From NCBI GenBank assembly GCA_964484465.1, contig CAZAFL010000025.1:1-50622 (forward strand): DNA of 50,622 nt. Reading direction: 5' to 3'. This document shows positions 7,223 to 14,746 of the stretch, piece after piece (the first letter of the stretch is position 1; each line of letters begins with the position of its first letter). The translations under genes and the position numbers were made by a program. The notes beneath the pieces are model-generated. The model ran no database searches. It saw only the letters and a program-made list of their open reading frames with translations, and was not told where the DNA came from. The DNA comes from CAZAFL01 sp964484465. Lineage in GTDB: Bacteria; Bacteroidota; Ignavibacteria; UBA10030; SZUA-254.

Positions 7223-9880
7223 TTATTCTCCAAATTCATTTGACAAGATATATTCGAGGAACGACTTCACATTACTTCCATCGCCATTGAGCAGGTGAAG
7301 AGGAAGACCGAGAAAGACAAAGCTTCTCCTGCCATCCGTGCCAACACCGTCGACAACGCCGACATTTATTTTCCCCCGGGGTTGCGCGAACCAATTCCCC
7401 CCGCTGTTTTCTGTACGGAGAATCATGCCGCCCGCGCCCACACTCCATCCTTCAAAGGAATTCACGAAAATAATATTATTAAGATTCCAATTTACGCCGC
7501 TCCCATTAACCGGAATGCTCCATGAGCCGCCACCATCCTGTGTGGTAAACATTAAACCCGAGGAGCCGCAAATCCAACCGGTTGAATTATCAATAAAATA
7601 AATTGACCGCAAGTCCGTGCTGGATGCAAAAACAGATTGCAACGTCCAGGTTTCCCCTGCATCGGTGGTTTTCAAATTCGTTCCGGATGCCCCTACAGCC
7701 CAGGCCGTTGCCGCATCGACAAACCGAACTGCGTTCAGGGTATTTGTCGTGACGGCGTGTATCAACCTCCAGCTGGCGCCGCTGTCGGTCGTTTTTATTA
7801 TAAGCCCGTTATCACCGACCGCAAGACCGACATTGGCATCGACGAAGTGCACTGAACGGATTGTCTGGGTCAAATATGTATCAGTAGAGGGAGCAACCCA
7901 ATTCGAACCTCCGTCCGTCGTGCGTACGAGGATTCCGTCTGTACCGACGATAGTGCCGGTCGTCGGCGTTGAAAAGTATACTGCCAGATAGTTTTCTGTA
8001 CTGAGGGTTTTCTTTGTCCAGGTTTTTCCCCCATCTGTTGTCCGGAGAATGGTTCCCACATCGCCAACGGCATGCCCATTATCTGCATTGACGAAATTAA
8101 TTGAAGAAAGTGAGTTTGTCGTCCCGCTTGTCTGGGAGGTCCAGGACACACCTGCATTTGATGTATAAAAAATTATCCCGCCTAATCCGCATGTCCATGC
8201 TGTCTCGGAATCAATAGCCGAGATTGAACGTAATTCACTTAACGTCGCAACATTGACATACCGTTGTGGTGATTGATCATCTTCCTGCAGTTTGTAGATG
8301 TACTTTGCGTCTGTTCTTCTGTAAATGGGGCGCATGTAGAGCGAACTTGTTCCTGAATTAAACCGCATTGCCGGGTAAATATCTGTTGCATCTGATGAAT
8401 CCGGAAAAACCTCATACCCTCCGGGAATGCGATTATCTCCCGAAGTTGGCAAAGGCCTCGATGGGGTTGCAAGGTCCACTGAGCTCACGCTGTCAATCGG
8501 TGCAAAATCTTTCAACGCTCCTCTCGGGTCACTTGCCGTAAAAAACATCGTCGAAAAAATTACTTTGCCCCTGTGATTCGGGTCTCTGACATATTCAAAT
8601 AAGGGGAACTGCGCAACTCCGAGACTCGGAAATATATCTGTGTACCAGAATACGACGTCGAATAGATGGAATGTAAAAATTAAGGCCGGGTCAATAAATG
8701 GAGGTACCATAACACCAAACTGACCGTTTCTTTTCAACAAAGCCCATTGCAAAACCGGAGCGTTATACCGCCCGATGTCGAGAACATCATAACTTCCCAT
8801 TTCTCCACCGACACTAACACTGTCAAACTTGCTCTTGTAAAAGGCAAGGACAGCGTCACGGTTTCCCGAAACATTATTAATAAAATCGTTCACAATCAAA
8901 AGCTTACCCCGCGGCTTCTTCACAAACCACTTTCTCGGTGCTGTTTTAGCCGGCATCTGAATGATTGAACTTGAGTCTCCGGCAATATCACGCGCCCGGA
9001 CATAAAAAACATTGAACGTGTCGAGTTTCATGTGTGAGATTGTACCAAGCAAGTGTGTCGTCGTTAGAAATGTACCGGAATAAACATCTGCAGTAACTTC
9101 TCCGGTCGCCCCATCGCTGCGCGTTCTTGGAACAACGAGCGAGACGAGTCGAATATTGCCGGGAACGGCGATCCACCTGGTTTGATCAGTTGTATCATTG
9201 AGCGCCATTTCATATTGTCGAATGGTTTGGTCCCCATCAGGGTCCGAGCCAATCCAGGAAAACGTTACAGCGGTGTAAGTCGTTTCCGGCTGCTGCATGA
9301 GGACTGAGGGGTCGTTGGGATCCTGTACGAACGTAATAGTCGGAGGCTGGTTGAGAACCGGTATTCCCAGTAACGCACCTCTGGGGTCGTATGAGCCTTT
9401 CAGTGAAGGAAGAGAGACGTCTCCACTGTCGAAGATTCCGTTCTCATTTTTATCCCAGTACGGAGGATTTGTTAGACGCAGTAGAGCTCCATCCGGAAGC
9501 GTTACCGGGAATGTGTTATCAACAGCACGAACCGCAACCTGAAACGTATCCCTTTTCACATAAAGAGGGAATGCAATCAATGTGTCATTCTCCAGCCTCC
9601 ATCTCCATCCGACGGTATCGGAAATTTGGTGTGTGGAAGAATCGAAGAGTTTGCCGGCGGCGAACATATACCCTTTTACGATACCGTCCGCGTCATCACC
9701 CCACCAACGGATATGCTGCTTGCTCGGCCCTTCGTACAAACCTGAATCCGGGAATAGCCAGAGATATGTTCTGGGAGGCTGATTGGGATGAGGATGGTCG
9801 GGAATAGTTTTTTCACATCCAATAAAGAAGAACATTGTCGCGGCACAAATAAGCAGGAAAATTTTCATCATCATCGTCAT
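7223..9880 (-). CDS. Lipoprotein with a seven-bladed YCF48-type beta-propeller inserted in an alpha/beta domain
   Basis: 885 residues. The lipoprotein signal ends FFFIGC (Cys near residue 22) and is followed by a Pro-rich stretch and FN3-like regions (about 30-330) with DPDGDQTIRQYEMALN. An alpha/beta segment (about 330-560) begins KLLIVNDFINNVSGNRDAVL and contains VVFWYTDIFPSLG and GKVIFSTMF. Seven repeats of the form xxFVDxxxGxAVGxxGxIxxTTDGGxxW follow (about 560-835), the signature of YCF48/PSII-assembly-factor-like or sortilin-like propellers. The last 45 residues (VGVVDGVGTDGRRSFVFLGL, then PLHLLNG) look like the continuation of the alpha/beta domain, so the propeller appears to be an insertion. 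Its ATG overlaps the stop of the cargo gene upstream (ATGA). Function unknown; a surface-binding role is inference. Confidence 0.82.
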   Translation of the reverse strand: MTMMMKIFLLICAATMFFFIGCEKTIPDHPHPNQPPRTYLWLFPDSGLYEGPSKQHIRWWGDDADGIVKGYMFAAGKLFDSSTHQISDTVGWRWRLENDTLIAFPLYVKRDTFQVAVRAVDNTFPVTLPDGALLRLTNPPYWDKNENGIFDSGDVSLPSLKGSYDPRGALLGIPVLNQPPTITFVQDPNDPSVLMQQPETTYTAVTFSWIGSDPDGDQTIRQYEMALNDTTDQTRWIAVPGNIRLVSLVVPRTRSDGATGEVTADVYSGTFLTTTHLLGTISHMKLDTFNVFYVRARDIAGDSSSIIQMPAKTAPRKWFVKKPRGKLLIVNDFINNVSGNRDAVLAFYKSKFDSVSVGGEMGSYDVLDIGRYNAPVLQWALLKRNGQFGVMVPPFIDPALIFTFHLFDVVFWYTDIFPSLGVAQFPLFEYVRDPNHRGKVIFSTMFFTASDPRGALKDFAPIDSVSSVDLATPSRPLPTSGDNRIPGGYEVFPDSSDATDIYPAMRFNSGTSSLYMRPIYRRTDAKYIYKLQEDDQSPQRYVNVATLSELRSISAIDSETAWTCGLGGIIFYTSNAGVSWTSQTSGTTNSLSSINFVNADNGHAVGDVGTILRTTDGGKTWTKKTLSTENYLAVYFSTPTTGTIVGTDGILVRTTDGGSNWVAPSTDTYLTQTIRSVHFVDANVGLAVGDNGLIIKTTDSGASWRLIHAVTTNTLNAVRFVDAATAWAVGASGTNLKTTDAGETWTLQSVFASSTDLRSIYFIDNSTGWICGSSGLMFTTQDGGGSWSIPVNGSGVNWNLNNIIFVNSFEGWSVGAGGMILRTENSGGNWFAQPRGKINVGVVDGVGTDGRRSFVFLGLPLHLLNGDGSNVKSFLEYILSNEFGE

Positions 9881-12108
9881 TTAATGACTACAAATTTCCC
9901 GCGTTTTACTTCGCCCGTATTTTTGTCTTCAACGGTAAAAAGATACAATCCGGTTGCAATTGCCTGATCATGTCTTGTAATAAGGTCCCATGCATGTTCT
10001 CCTCCTGCAAACTGGGCTTTCGTCGATGGGTCTCCAAAATCATTGAACCAGTTGATGCCGCTGCCGTTATAGGTGGCAGCATCATGTTCAAGGACCGTTA
10101 CGACGTCACCGCCAAGTGTGTAGATACGTATTTCACATCGTGCAGGAAGATTATAGAAGTAAATTTTTCGCTGCCGTTCTCGAGCACCATCCCAATACGC
10201 GTTTACGAAATAGGGATTCGGGTAAACACCTATAGAAGCAGATTTGTTCGACGTCGGGGGTGTCCCGGGAATCACACGAACGATTGATTTGGCGCTCTCA
10301 AGGCTGGGCACACCGTTCACAGCATCTCCTTGATCGTAGGCGGAAATACCATAGATGATTTGCCAACCGTTAAGGCTGTGAACGACAGTGTCTTTCGGAG
10401 GGAACCGGTACCAGTAATGGACTGTATCACCCGGAAACGTCTTTGCTGAATCCAACAGGATAGCATGAAACCCGGTATTGTAGCCGATCGAATCATCCGA
10501 CCTGTCAAAATCCCCGACAAGAGACAGGTTTAGAAGAAAATCGGAATGATTCAGGAAATCGTTTCCCACAATTGATTGATAAACCCTGTATCCCTCAAAA
10601 TCCTTTCTGTCGGAAATGGGATCTATCGATTCTTCAGCTGACGACTTATCCCAATAAATCGCCGAATACTGGTTTTTCACTTCTGCATGAACTTTAGGTT
10701 GCTTCGGCGGAGTAGGTAAGAGGTATCGCGTTATCTTACCGTCGGGTTCGTACCGAAGACCGTACTCCGTCGGAGAAACCGAATCACGCCGTGCAATATC
10801 TTCTCCCGGATCCAATTTATTGTTTCCATTGACATCCTCACCGTTGTACGCCTGTTGCGCCCAACGGATATTTGAAAGGAGATTCTTTTTCTGAGGGTCG
10901 GTATCGAGCCGCGCCGGGTCGTTGCCAAATTTTTTTGCACAGACAACAGCATAAACTACCTCGAGGGAATCACCAGGACTTAACCGGCTGAAAGGACCCG
11001 TCGATACAAGATACGTCACGCTTAGTGGAGCAACTCCTGAGGGCGGCGGGACGCGTAATCTGGCAACATCACTTTGGGGCATTGAATTGGACAGCCGATA
11101 ATACCGGCTTGTATAGCCACTCCCACCATCGAATGCGGGCGAATAAAACACCTCTTCCCCAGTGCTGCTTCGGAAACGCCAGGCGTTAAAATATGTATGT
11201 CGATTTAGATTTCCCAGTGAGTCTACTCCAGATGGAAAAGGTGTGCACCCCAATAGTTTTATACCTATATAACTATCCGCAGGTGGAGGACTGGGTATTC
11301 CGTCATAATCAAATGAATACGCCATTCGCTGAGTGGTATCATACCCATGTCCCTGATGGTCAAAATACCCGGACGTTCCGGGCCTCACGAGATTTGTATT
11401 TCTTACTGCAGGGTTTGCCCAGAACCCGACATAAACTGAATCGAGTGTATCCGTACTTGCATTGACAATGAGATAACGCAGGATGACAAAAAAATCCGAG
11501 AACGGATAATTGTACGCGTAACTCTCCTGATGAACTTTGATTCCAAGGGGAAAATGATTTATGATCGAATCCCCCGTCAAGGGAACACGAGTATACTTGT
11601 CCGAATAATCGCACACCAAGTCCTGATGACTGATTGCCAGAACACTATACTGTGAAGTAAGGGGGCGGTTATCGGTAAGCGAAGAGTACTCTAAGATAGA
11701 GTCTGAAATTTCGGAATTGAATTCATAGTCCTGAATTGCTCCCGGGCTTGAGGGCTGGTCGGTAGCGCCGGTTGAAACAAGAAACTGGTTGTTGCGGGGG
11801 TCATTCCGATGTTTTGTTGTGTCGGCCTTAAATAATGCTCCTACCCAGAGTGCACCCTGTGAAAGATGTTCGATTCTTGAGCCGCGAGGGTATTCGCAGG
11901 ATGGTTGGCTGGGCCAGAAGGCGTTACGTGTCCCCACTGTGCCAAAATTCGTGACCGTCAGTCCGATGTTTCCAACGGATGTATATCGCGTTAATATATC
12001 AACTGCTGATTTCCGGAAACTGTTTGGGTCGTCGCCAGCAAATGCAATTGTACTAAGAAGGCTAGTCGTAATTAAAATACGACACACCTTACCCACAACC
12101 TGTAACAT
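9877..12108 (-). CDS. Large exported protein with T9SS C-terminal sorting domain
   Basis: 743 residues. A signal peptide (cleavage near TIAFAG) precedes a long extracellular region of a family I do not recognise, beginning DPNSFRKSAVDILTRYTSVG. A mid-region repeat-poor FN3-like part contains VHAEVKNQYSAIYWDKSSAE and DFEGYRVYQSIVGNDF. The last 90 residues (GVYPNPYFVNAYW, then EIRIYTLGGDVVTVLEHD, then ATGLYLFTVEDKNTGEVKRG and KFVVIK) form a type A T9SS sorting domain. Export through T9SS and surface attachment or release follow from that domain. The TTG at 12111 directly precedes the ATG at 12108, which I prefer. It is the first large gene of the surface operon, 83 bp downstream of the response-regulator gene. 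A TATAAT box without a good -35 lies at 12128..12123. Confidence 0.82.
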   Translation of the reverse strand: MLQVVGKVCRILITTSLLSTIAFAGDDPNSFRKSAVDILTRYTSVGNIGLTVTNFGTVGTRNAFWPSQPSCEYPRGSRIEHLSQGALWVGALFKADTTKHRNDPRNNQFLVSTGATDQPSSPGAIQDYEFNSEISDSILEYSSLTDNRPLTSQYSVLAISHQDLVCDYSDKYTRVPLTGDSIINHFPLGIKVHQESYAYNYPFSDFFVILRYLIVNASTDTLDSVYVGFWANPAVRNTNLVRPGTSGYFDHQGHGYDTTQRMAYSFDYDGIPSPPPADSYIGIKLLGCTPFPSGVDSLGNLNRHTYFNAWRFRSSTGEEVFYSPAFDGGSGYTSRYYRLSNSMPQSDVARLRVPPPSGVAPLSVTYLVSTGPFSRLSPGDSLEVVYAVVCAKKFGNDPARLDTDPQKKNLLSNIRWAQQAYNGEDVNGNNKLDPGEDIARRDSVSPTEYGLRYEPDGKITRYLLPTPPKQPKVHAEVKNQYSAIYWDKSSAEESIDPISDRKDFEGYRVYQSIVGNDFLNHSDFLLNLSLVGDFDRSDDSIGYNTGFHAILLDSAKTFPGDTVHYWYRFPPKDTVVHSLNGWQIIYGISAYDQGDAVNGVPSLESAKSIVRVIPGTPPTSNKSASIGVYPNPYFVNAYWDGARERQRKIYFYNLPARCEIRIYTLGGDVVTVLEHDAATYNGSGINWFNDFGDPSTKAQFAGGEHAWDLITRHDQAIATGLYLFTVEDKNTGEVKRGKFVVIK

Positions 12109-12194
12109 CAATTCACTGAGAGATTATAACTATTGCGGAGGAAAATTTATTAAACTTGTACAACAATTATCTTCACAATCAAGGTCCTCATACC

Positions 12195-12569
12195 TCACAT
12201 GGGCTTAAGAAGCGACTCAATGTGTTGTATCAAACTTTGTTCGTCAATATTCTTCTGAACTACGTCATTCACCCCGGCGATACGCGCTCGTTCCTCTATT
12301 GTCCGGTCAACAGCAGAGACAAGCAGAAGAATACTTGCATAGCACGTATCACTTTCCCCTCGCAGTTCTTCACATAGTTCAAACCCGTTTTGCTTTTGAA
12401 AATTGTCTTCGACGACGATAACATCCGGACGTTTTTCCTTCGCATGATGAAACGCTTCATGCAGATTCCTCGCGTAAGATATTTCGAATCGTTTCGCAAG
12501 CAATCCCTCAATCGACCGCTCAGCGTTGTGAGGCGCTTCAGCAAGGAATAGAATATTTGCTTTCTCCAT
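12195..12569 (-). CDS. Single-domain response-regulator-like (pseudo-receiver) protein
   Basis: 124 residues covering just a receiver fold. The phosphorylation strand reads DVIVVEDNFQKQNGFELC. Aligned with the usual pattern D-(8)-G, the acceptor position is Glu54 (8 residues before Gly62), not Asp. The acidic pair after strand 1 is also degraded (FLAEAPH instead of VDDD). The conserved Ser/Thr (LVSA) and Lys (VVQKN) positions remain. A Glu at the acceptor site often mimics the phosphorylated state, so this may be a constitutively on or phosphorylation-independent receiver. No output domain is present. The ATG at 12569 has a good GGGAGG ribosome site; the frame extends to 12596 without need. 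It is driven by a promoter at 12616..12644 and may be cotranscribed with the surface operon. Confidence 0.85.
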   Translation of the reverse strand: MEKANILFLAEAPHNAERSIEGLLAKRFEISYARNLHEAFHHAKEKRPDVIVVEDNFQKQNGFELCEELRGESDTCYASILLLVSAVDRTIEERARIAGVNDVVQKNIDEQSLIQHIESLLKPM

Positions 12570-12615
12570 CGGTGTCTCCCTCCCGCAAATGCTCAACCTT
12601 CTTCAATCATTGCTC

Positions 12616-12644
12616 AAGATAAATCAAATCCATTTTAAAGTCAA
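12616..12644 (-). promoter_or_regulatory. Predicted sigma70-type promoter of the pseudo-receiver gene
   Basis: On the minus strand TTGACT (12644..12639), 17 bp, TATCTT (12621..12616). The transcription start would be near 12609, giving a leader of about 40 nt with the GGGAGG ribosome site. It may also drive the six-gene operon by read-through, since only 83 bp separate the two. Confidence 0.55.
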
Positions 12645-13007
12645 TCTTTTCCAATATTATTTTCAAAATACTTCCGTGCGCATAGATATTGCAACGTCCA
12701 TCAGTGTTGTAAGAAATATCCGGTGTAAAAGCTCACATTCTAAAATCGTCTCTTTATGTAAATTTCAAAAACATGCTAAATTTACTAATTTTCAAGGTTT
12801 TTTAACTTATATAAAAATATATAGGTTAGATTTCACATTTACCTCTTGACTTTAAATTAGGCTTTATTTACCTTTGTCAGGCAATTACGTCCATGGGGAT
12901 CTAATTGTCTTTGTCAGTGAAAGAAATATGGAAAAAATAGAGAATCGAAATTTAATAACTAATACATAAATAACTCTAAACCTTAATTTTCTGAAAGGGT
13001 TGTAAGC
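12645..13007. other. Divergent intergenic region between the pseudo-receiver and a T9SS cargo gene
   Basis: An AT-rich stretch of about 360 bp without a credible gene. It holds the plus-strand promoter at 12846..12874 and a long leader to the ATG at 13008. A short motif, CTTTGTCAG, occurs twice in the leader region (12872-12880 and 12908-12916). An 86-codon open frame on the plus strand (12589-12849) lacks a ribosome site and any recognisable family, and I treat it as chance. Confidence 0.5.
12846..12874 (+). promoter_or_regulatory. Predicted promoter of the T9SS cargo gene at 13008
   Basis: TTGACT (12846-12851), exactly 17 bp, TACCTT (12869-12874). The -10 box followed by TG also fits the Bacteroidota -7 pattern TAnnTTTG (12869-12876). 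Transcription from about 12881 would give an unusually long leader of about 127 nt before the ATG at 13008. Confidence 0.5.
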
Positions 13008-14435
13008 ATGAAACATGCAACAAGATTATGTATGGTTGTAGTAATGTTAGTAGTATGTGTCTGCTCGCTCTTTGCCGGTTTGGATTATGCCAAGAGTTCC
13101 GGAAATTGGAATGCAGCGACTACCTGGCATAGTAACAATGTTCCGGCAGCCACGGATAGTATATCGATCGGAGGCGGTTTTACGGTGACGGTCACCGCCA
13201 ATGCTACTATCGGAAAACTGACTGTAGGTAAATCAGCAAATCCCAGTGGCGGTGCGGGAACATTGGTCATCAATAGCGGAGTCACCCTCACGGTTACCGG
13301 GAACGTATTCGTTGGAGATGGCGCAAATAATGGAACAATTCAGTATCAGACAGCAGGATCCGGCGAATTGAGCATGACCAGCAGCAACACGTTTCTGACA
13401 TTTGTAACTGCCGGAAGCAGTTTTAGCGGGGCTTCAGTTATACGGCGGGCGGTAAGTGGTGCAGGTACATGGGTATTTTCGAGCTCCAATACAAGAATTG
13501 TAACTTCAGCGGGACAGGGAGCGATTAACGTACTAGTAAAAACTTATCCGAATACATTCATCCCAGTCGGGAACAGCTCGATTGCAATCAAACGATACTT
13601 ATCGGTCACCCCTTCAGGTTCACTTTCCGGCACATTCAGATTCTCGTACACCGACCCGGGAGAACTTAATGGTCTGACGGAATCAAATTTAACTGCATGG
13701 GCTTATAATGGAACCGCATGGGTTAATCGGGGTGGCTCCGATGTTCCGGCAAGCAATTATGTTGAAGCTGCCGGAATTGCGAGTTGGCAGACATACTGGT
13801 CGGCTGCCGACCCTGCTAATCCATTGCCAGTTCAGATCGCATCCTTCAGCGGTAATGTAGAAACCGCGAATGACGTTGCAAACGTGAAATTAGAATGGAT
13901 GACTGTTTCCGAAACAAACAATTACGGATTCTATGTAGAACGCAGGGCAAAAAATGAAACAGACTTCACAACACTTTCAAACAGTTTTGTGTCCGGAAAT
14001 GGGACGACATTGGAACAACATGCGTATTCATTTACCGATGCAAATGTTGCTGCCGGTGAGTATAACTACCGACTGAAACAGGTCGATTTGGATGGATTGG
14101 AATCTTATACAAGCCCGATTGACATTGTTATTGATAAAGCGACGGGTGTTAAGGAAGATGCTGTTCCGGCTGTGTTTAAGCTGGACCAAAATTATCCGAA
14201 CCCATTTAACCCTGCGACAACAATTACATTCAGCGTCGCGGAGACGTCTCCTACGACATTGAAAGTGTACAATTTGCTGGGGGAAGAAATCACAACCCTT
14301 TTCAACGGGATTGCAACAACCGGCAAACTCTACACTGTGAATTTTAGCGGTGCAAATCTCATCAGTGGAATCTATTTTTATCGTATTGAAAGCGGCAAAA
14401 ATATATCCGTTCACAAGATGAGTCTCCTAAAGTAA
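13008..14435 (+). CDS. Exported protein with G8-like N-terminus, FN3-like domain and T9SS sorting domain
   Basis: 475 residues. The signal peptide MKHATRLCMVVVMLVVCVCS ends near LFAG. Residues 27-120 (SGNWNAATTWHSNNVPAATD, then TVTVTANATIGKLTVG) resemble the G8/beta-helix-like starts seen in many FCB surface proteins. A middle beta-rich region is followed by an FN3-like domain (about 280-375, LEWMTVSETNNYGFYVERRA). A type A sorting domain closes the protein (NYPNPFNPATTITFSVAET, then YNLLGEEITTLFNG, then SGIYFYRIESGKN). It should be secreted by T9SS and anchored or released at the surface. It is monocistronic, with its own promoter 130 bp upstream and a strong terminator 47 bp downstream. A GAAAGGG ribosome site lies upstream of the ATG. 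Specific role unknown. Confidence 0.85.
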   Translation: MKHATRLCMVVVMLVVCVCSLFAGLDYAKSSGNWNAATTWHSNNVPAATDSISIGGGFTVTVTANATIGKLTVGKSANPSGGAGTLVINSGVTLTVTGNVFVGDGANNGTIQYQTAGSGELSMTSSNTFLTFVTAGSSFSGASVIRRAVSGAGTWVFSSSNTRIVTSAGQGAINVLVKTYPNTFIPVGNSSIAIKRYLSVTPSGSLSGTFRFSYTDPGELNGLTESNLTAWAYNGTAWVNRGGSDVPASNYVEAAGIASWQTYWSAADPANPLPVQIASFSGNVETANDVANVKLEWMTVSETNNYGFYVERRAKNETDFTTLSNSFVSGNGTTLEQHAYSFTDANVAAGEYNYRLKQVDLDGLESYTSPIDIVIDKATGVKEDAVPAVFKLDQNYPNPFNPATTITFSVAETSPTTLKVYNLLGEEITTLFNGIATTGKLYTVNFSGANLISGIYFYRIESGKNISVHKMSLLK

Positions 14436-14481
14436 CTTTTGCGGGGCTTTCGCCCCGTACCACGTTTATCTTGTAAAAAAG

Positions 14482-14511
14482 AAACCCCGAGTTTTTACTC
14501 GGGGTTTTTTC
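14482..14511 (+). terminator. Intrinsic terminator of the T9SS cargo gene
   Basis: A perfect 10-bp stem, AAACCCCGAG (14482-14491) with CTCGGGGTTT (14498-14507), around a six-base loop. It is followed by a T run on the plus strand. A smaller GC hairpin (CGGGGC/GCCCCG, 14442-14457) precedes it but has no T run. Confidence 0.9.
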
Positions 14512-14594
14512 TTTCCCACTATGTGAATTGTCATTATGTGTTTAGATAAAAATTTCTTAAAGAAATTTATTAAGGTTTTCTAATAATTTCGGTC

Positions 14595-14623
14595 TTGACA
14601 CTATTCAATTCTTTACGTACTAT
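14595..14623 (+). promoter_or_regulatory. Near-consensus sigma70 promoter with no protein gene downstream
   Basis: TTGACA (14595-14600), exactly 17 bp, TACTAT (14618-14623). The -35 box matches the consensus perfectly and the -10 box in 5 of 6 positions. It is the best promoter match found in the window. The only thing downstream on this strand is the candidate small RNA that ends at the terminator at 14701-14739; the next gene is convergent. Confidence 0.7.
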
Positions 14624-14629
14624 TGCTAC

Positions 14630-14739
14630 GGTGCTGATTGGTTAATCTCACGTTCTGTTCATGCTTTGTCCCTAGTGGCATGAACGGATCTTTACGGAGA
14701 CGCTCAGGTAAGCCCCCGACCTGAGCGTTTTTCTTTTTT
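14630..14739 (+). ncRNA. Candidate stand-alone small RNA (about 110 nt)
   Basis: The predicted start lies about 7 nt after a near-consensus -10 box, and the 3' end is an intrinsic terminator. The transcript holds two hairpins. The first is an 11-bp stem (14654-14664 with 14678-14688, core GTTCATGC/GCATGAAC, one G-U pair) with a 13-nt loop. The second is the 9-bp terminator stem CGCTCAGGT/ACCTGAGCG. The linker GGATCTTTACGGAGA between them is unpaired in this model and could be a targeting region. I do not recognise a known RNA family (not SRP RNA, tmRNA or a riboswitch class that I can identify). Two tiny frames inside (4 and 14 codons, the longer beginning MNGSLRRR) have no ribosome site. The gene lies between convergent genes, so it is not a leader of either. 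Confidence 0.55.
14701..14739 (+). terminator. Intrinsic terminator of the candidate small RNA
   Basis: The stem CGCTCAGGT (14701-14709) pairs with ACCTGAGCG (14719-14727), around a C-rich 9-nt loop. It is followed by TTTTTCTTTTTTC. The T run is only on the plus-strand side. In the minus direction the stem is followed by TCTCCGT, so the element does not serve the C25 peptidase gene well. Confidence 0.85.
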
Positions 14740-14746
14740 CTCCTGC

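Noticed and set aside
12123..12128. TATAAT box ahead of the T9SS cargo gene at 12108
   Set aside because: No -35 match at 16-18 bp, and the leader would be under 10 nt; read-through from the pseudo-receiver promoter is as likely.
12589..12849. 86-aa plus-strand frame in the AT-rich intergenic region
   Set aside because: No ribosome site and biased composition. It overlaps the pseudo-receiver promoter on the other strand.
14657..14685. Hairpin considered as a protein-binding operator or riboswitch core
   Set aside because: No downstream gene on the same strand; the position between promoter and terminator fits a free RNA better. No known riboswitch core was recognised.
14701..14739. Terminator for the C25 peptidase gene on the minus strand
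   Set aside because: The T run is on the plus side only, and the minus-strand flank after the stem is TCTCCGT.
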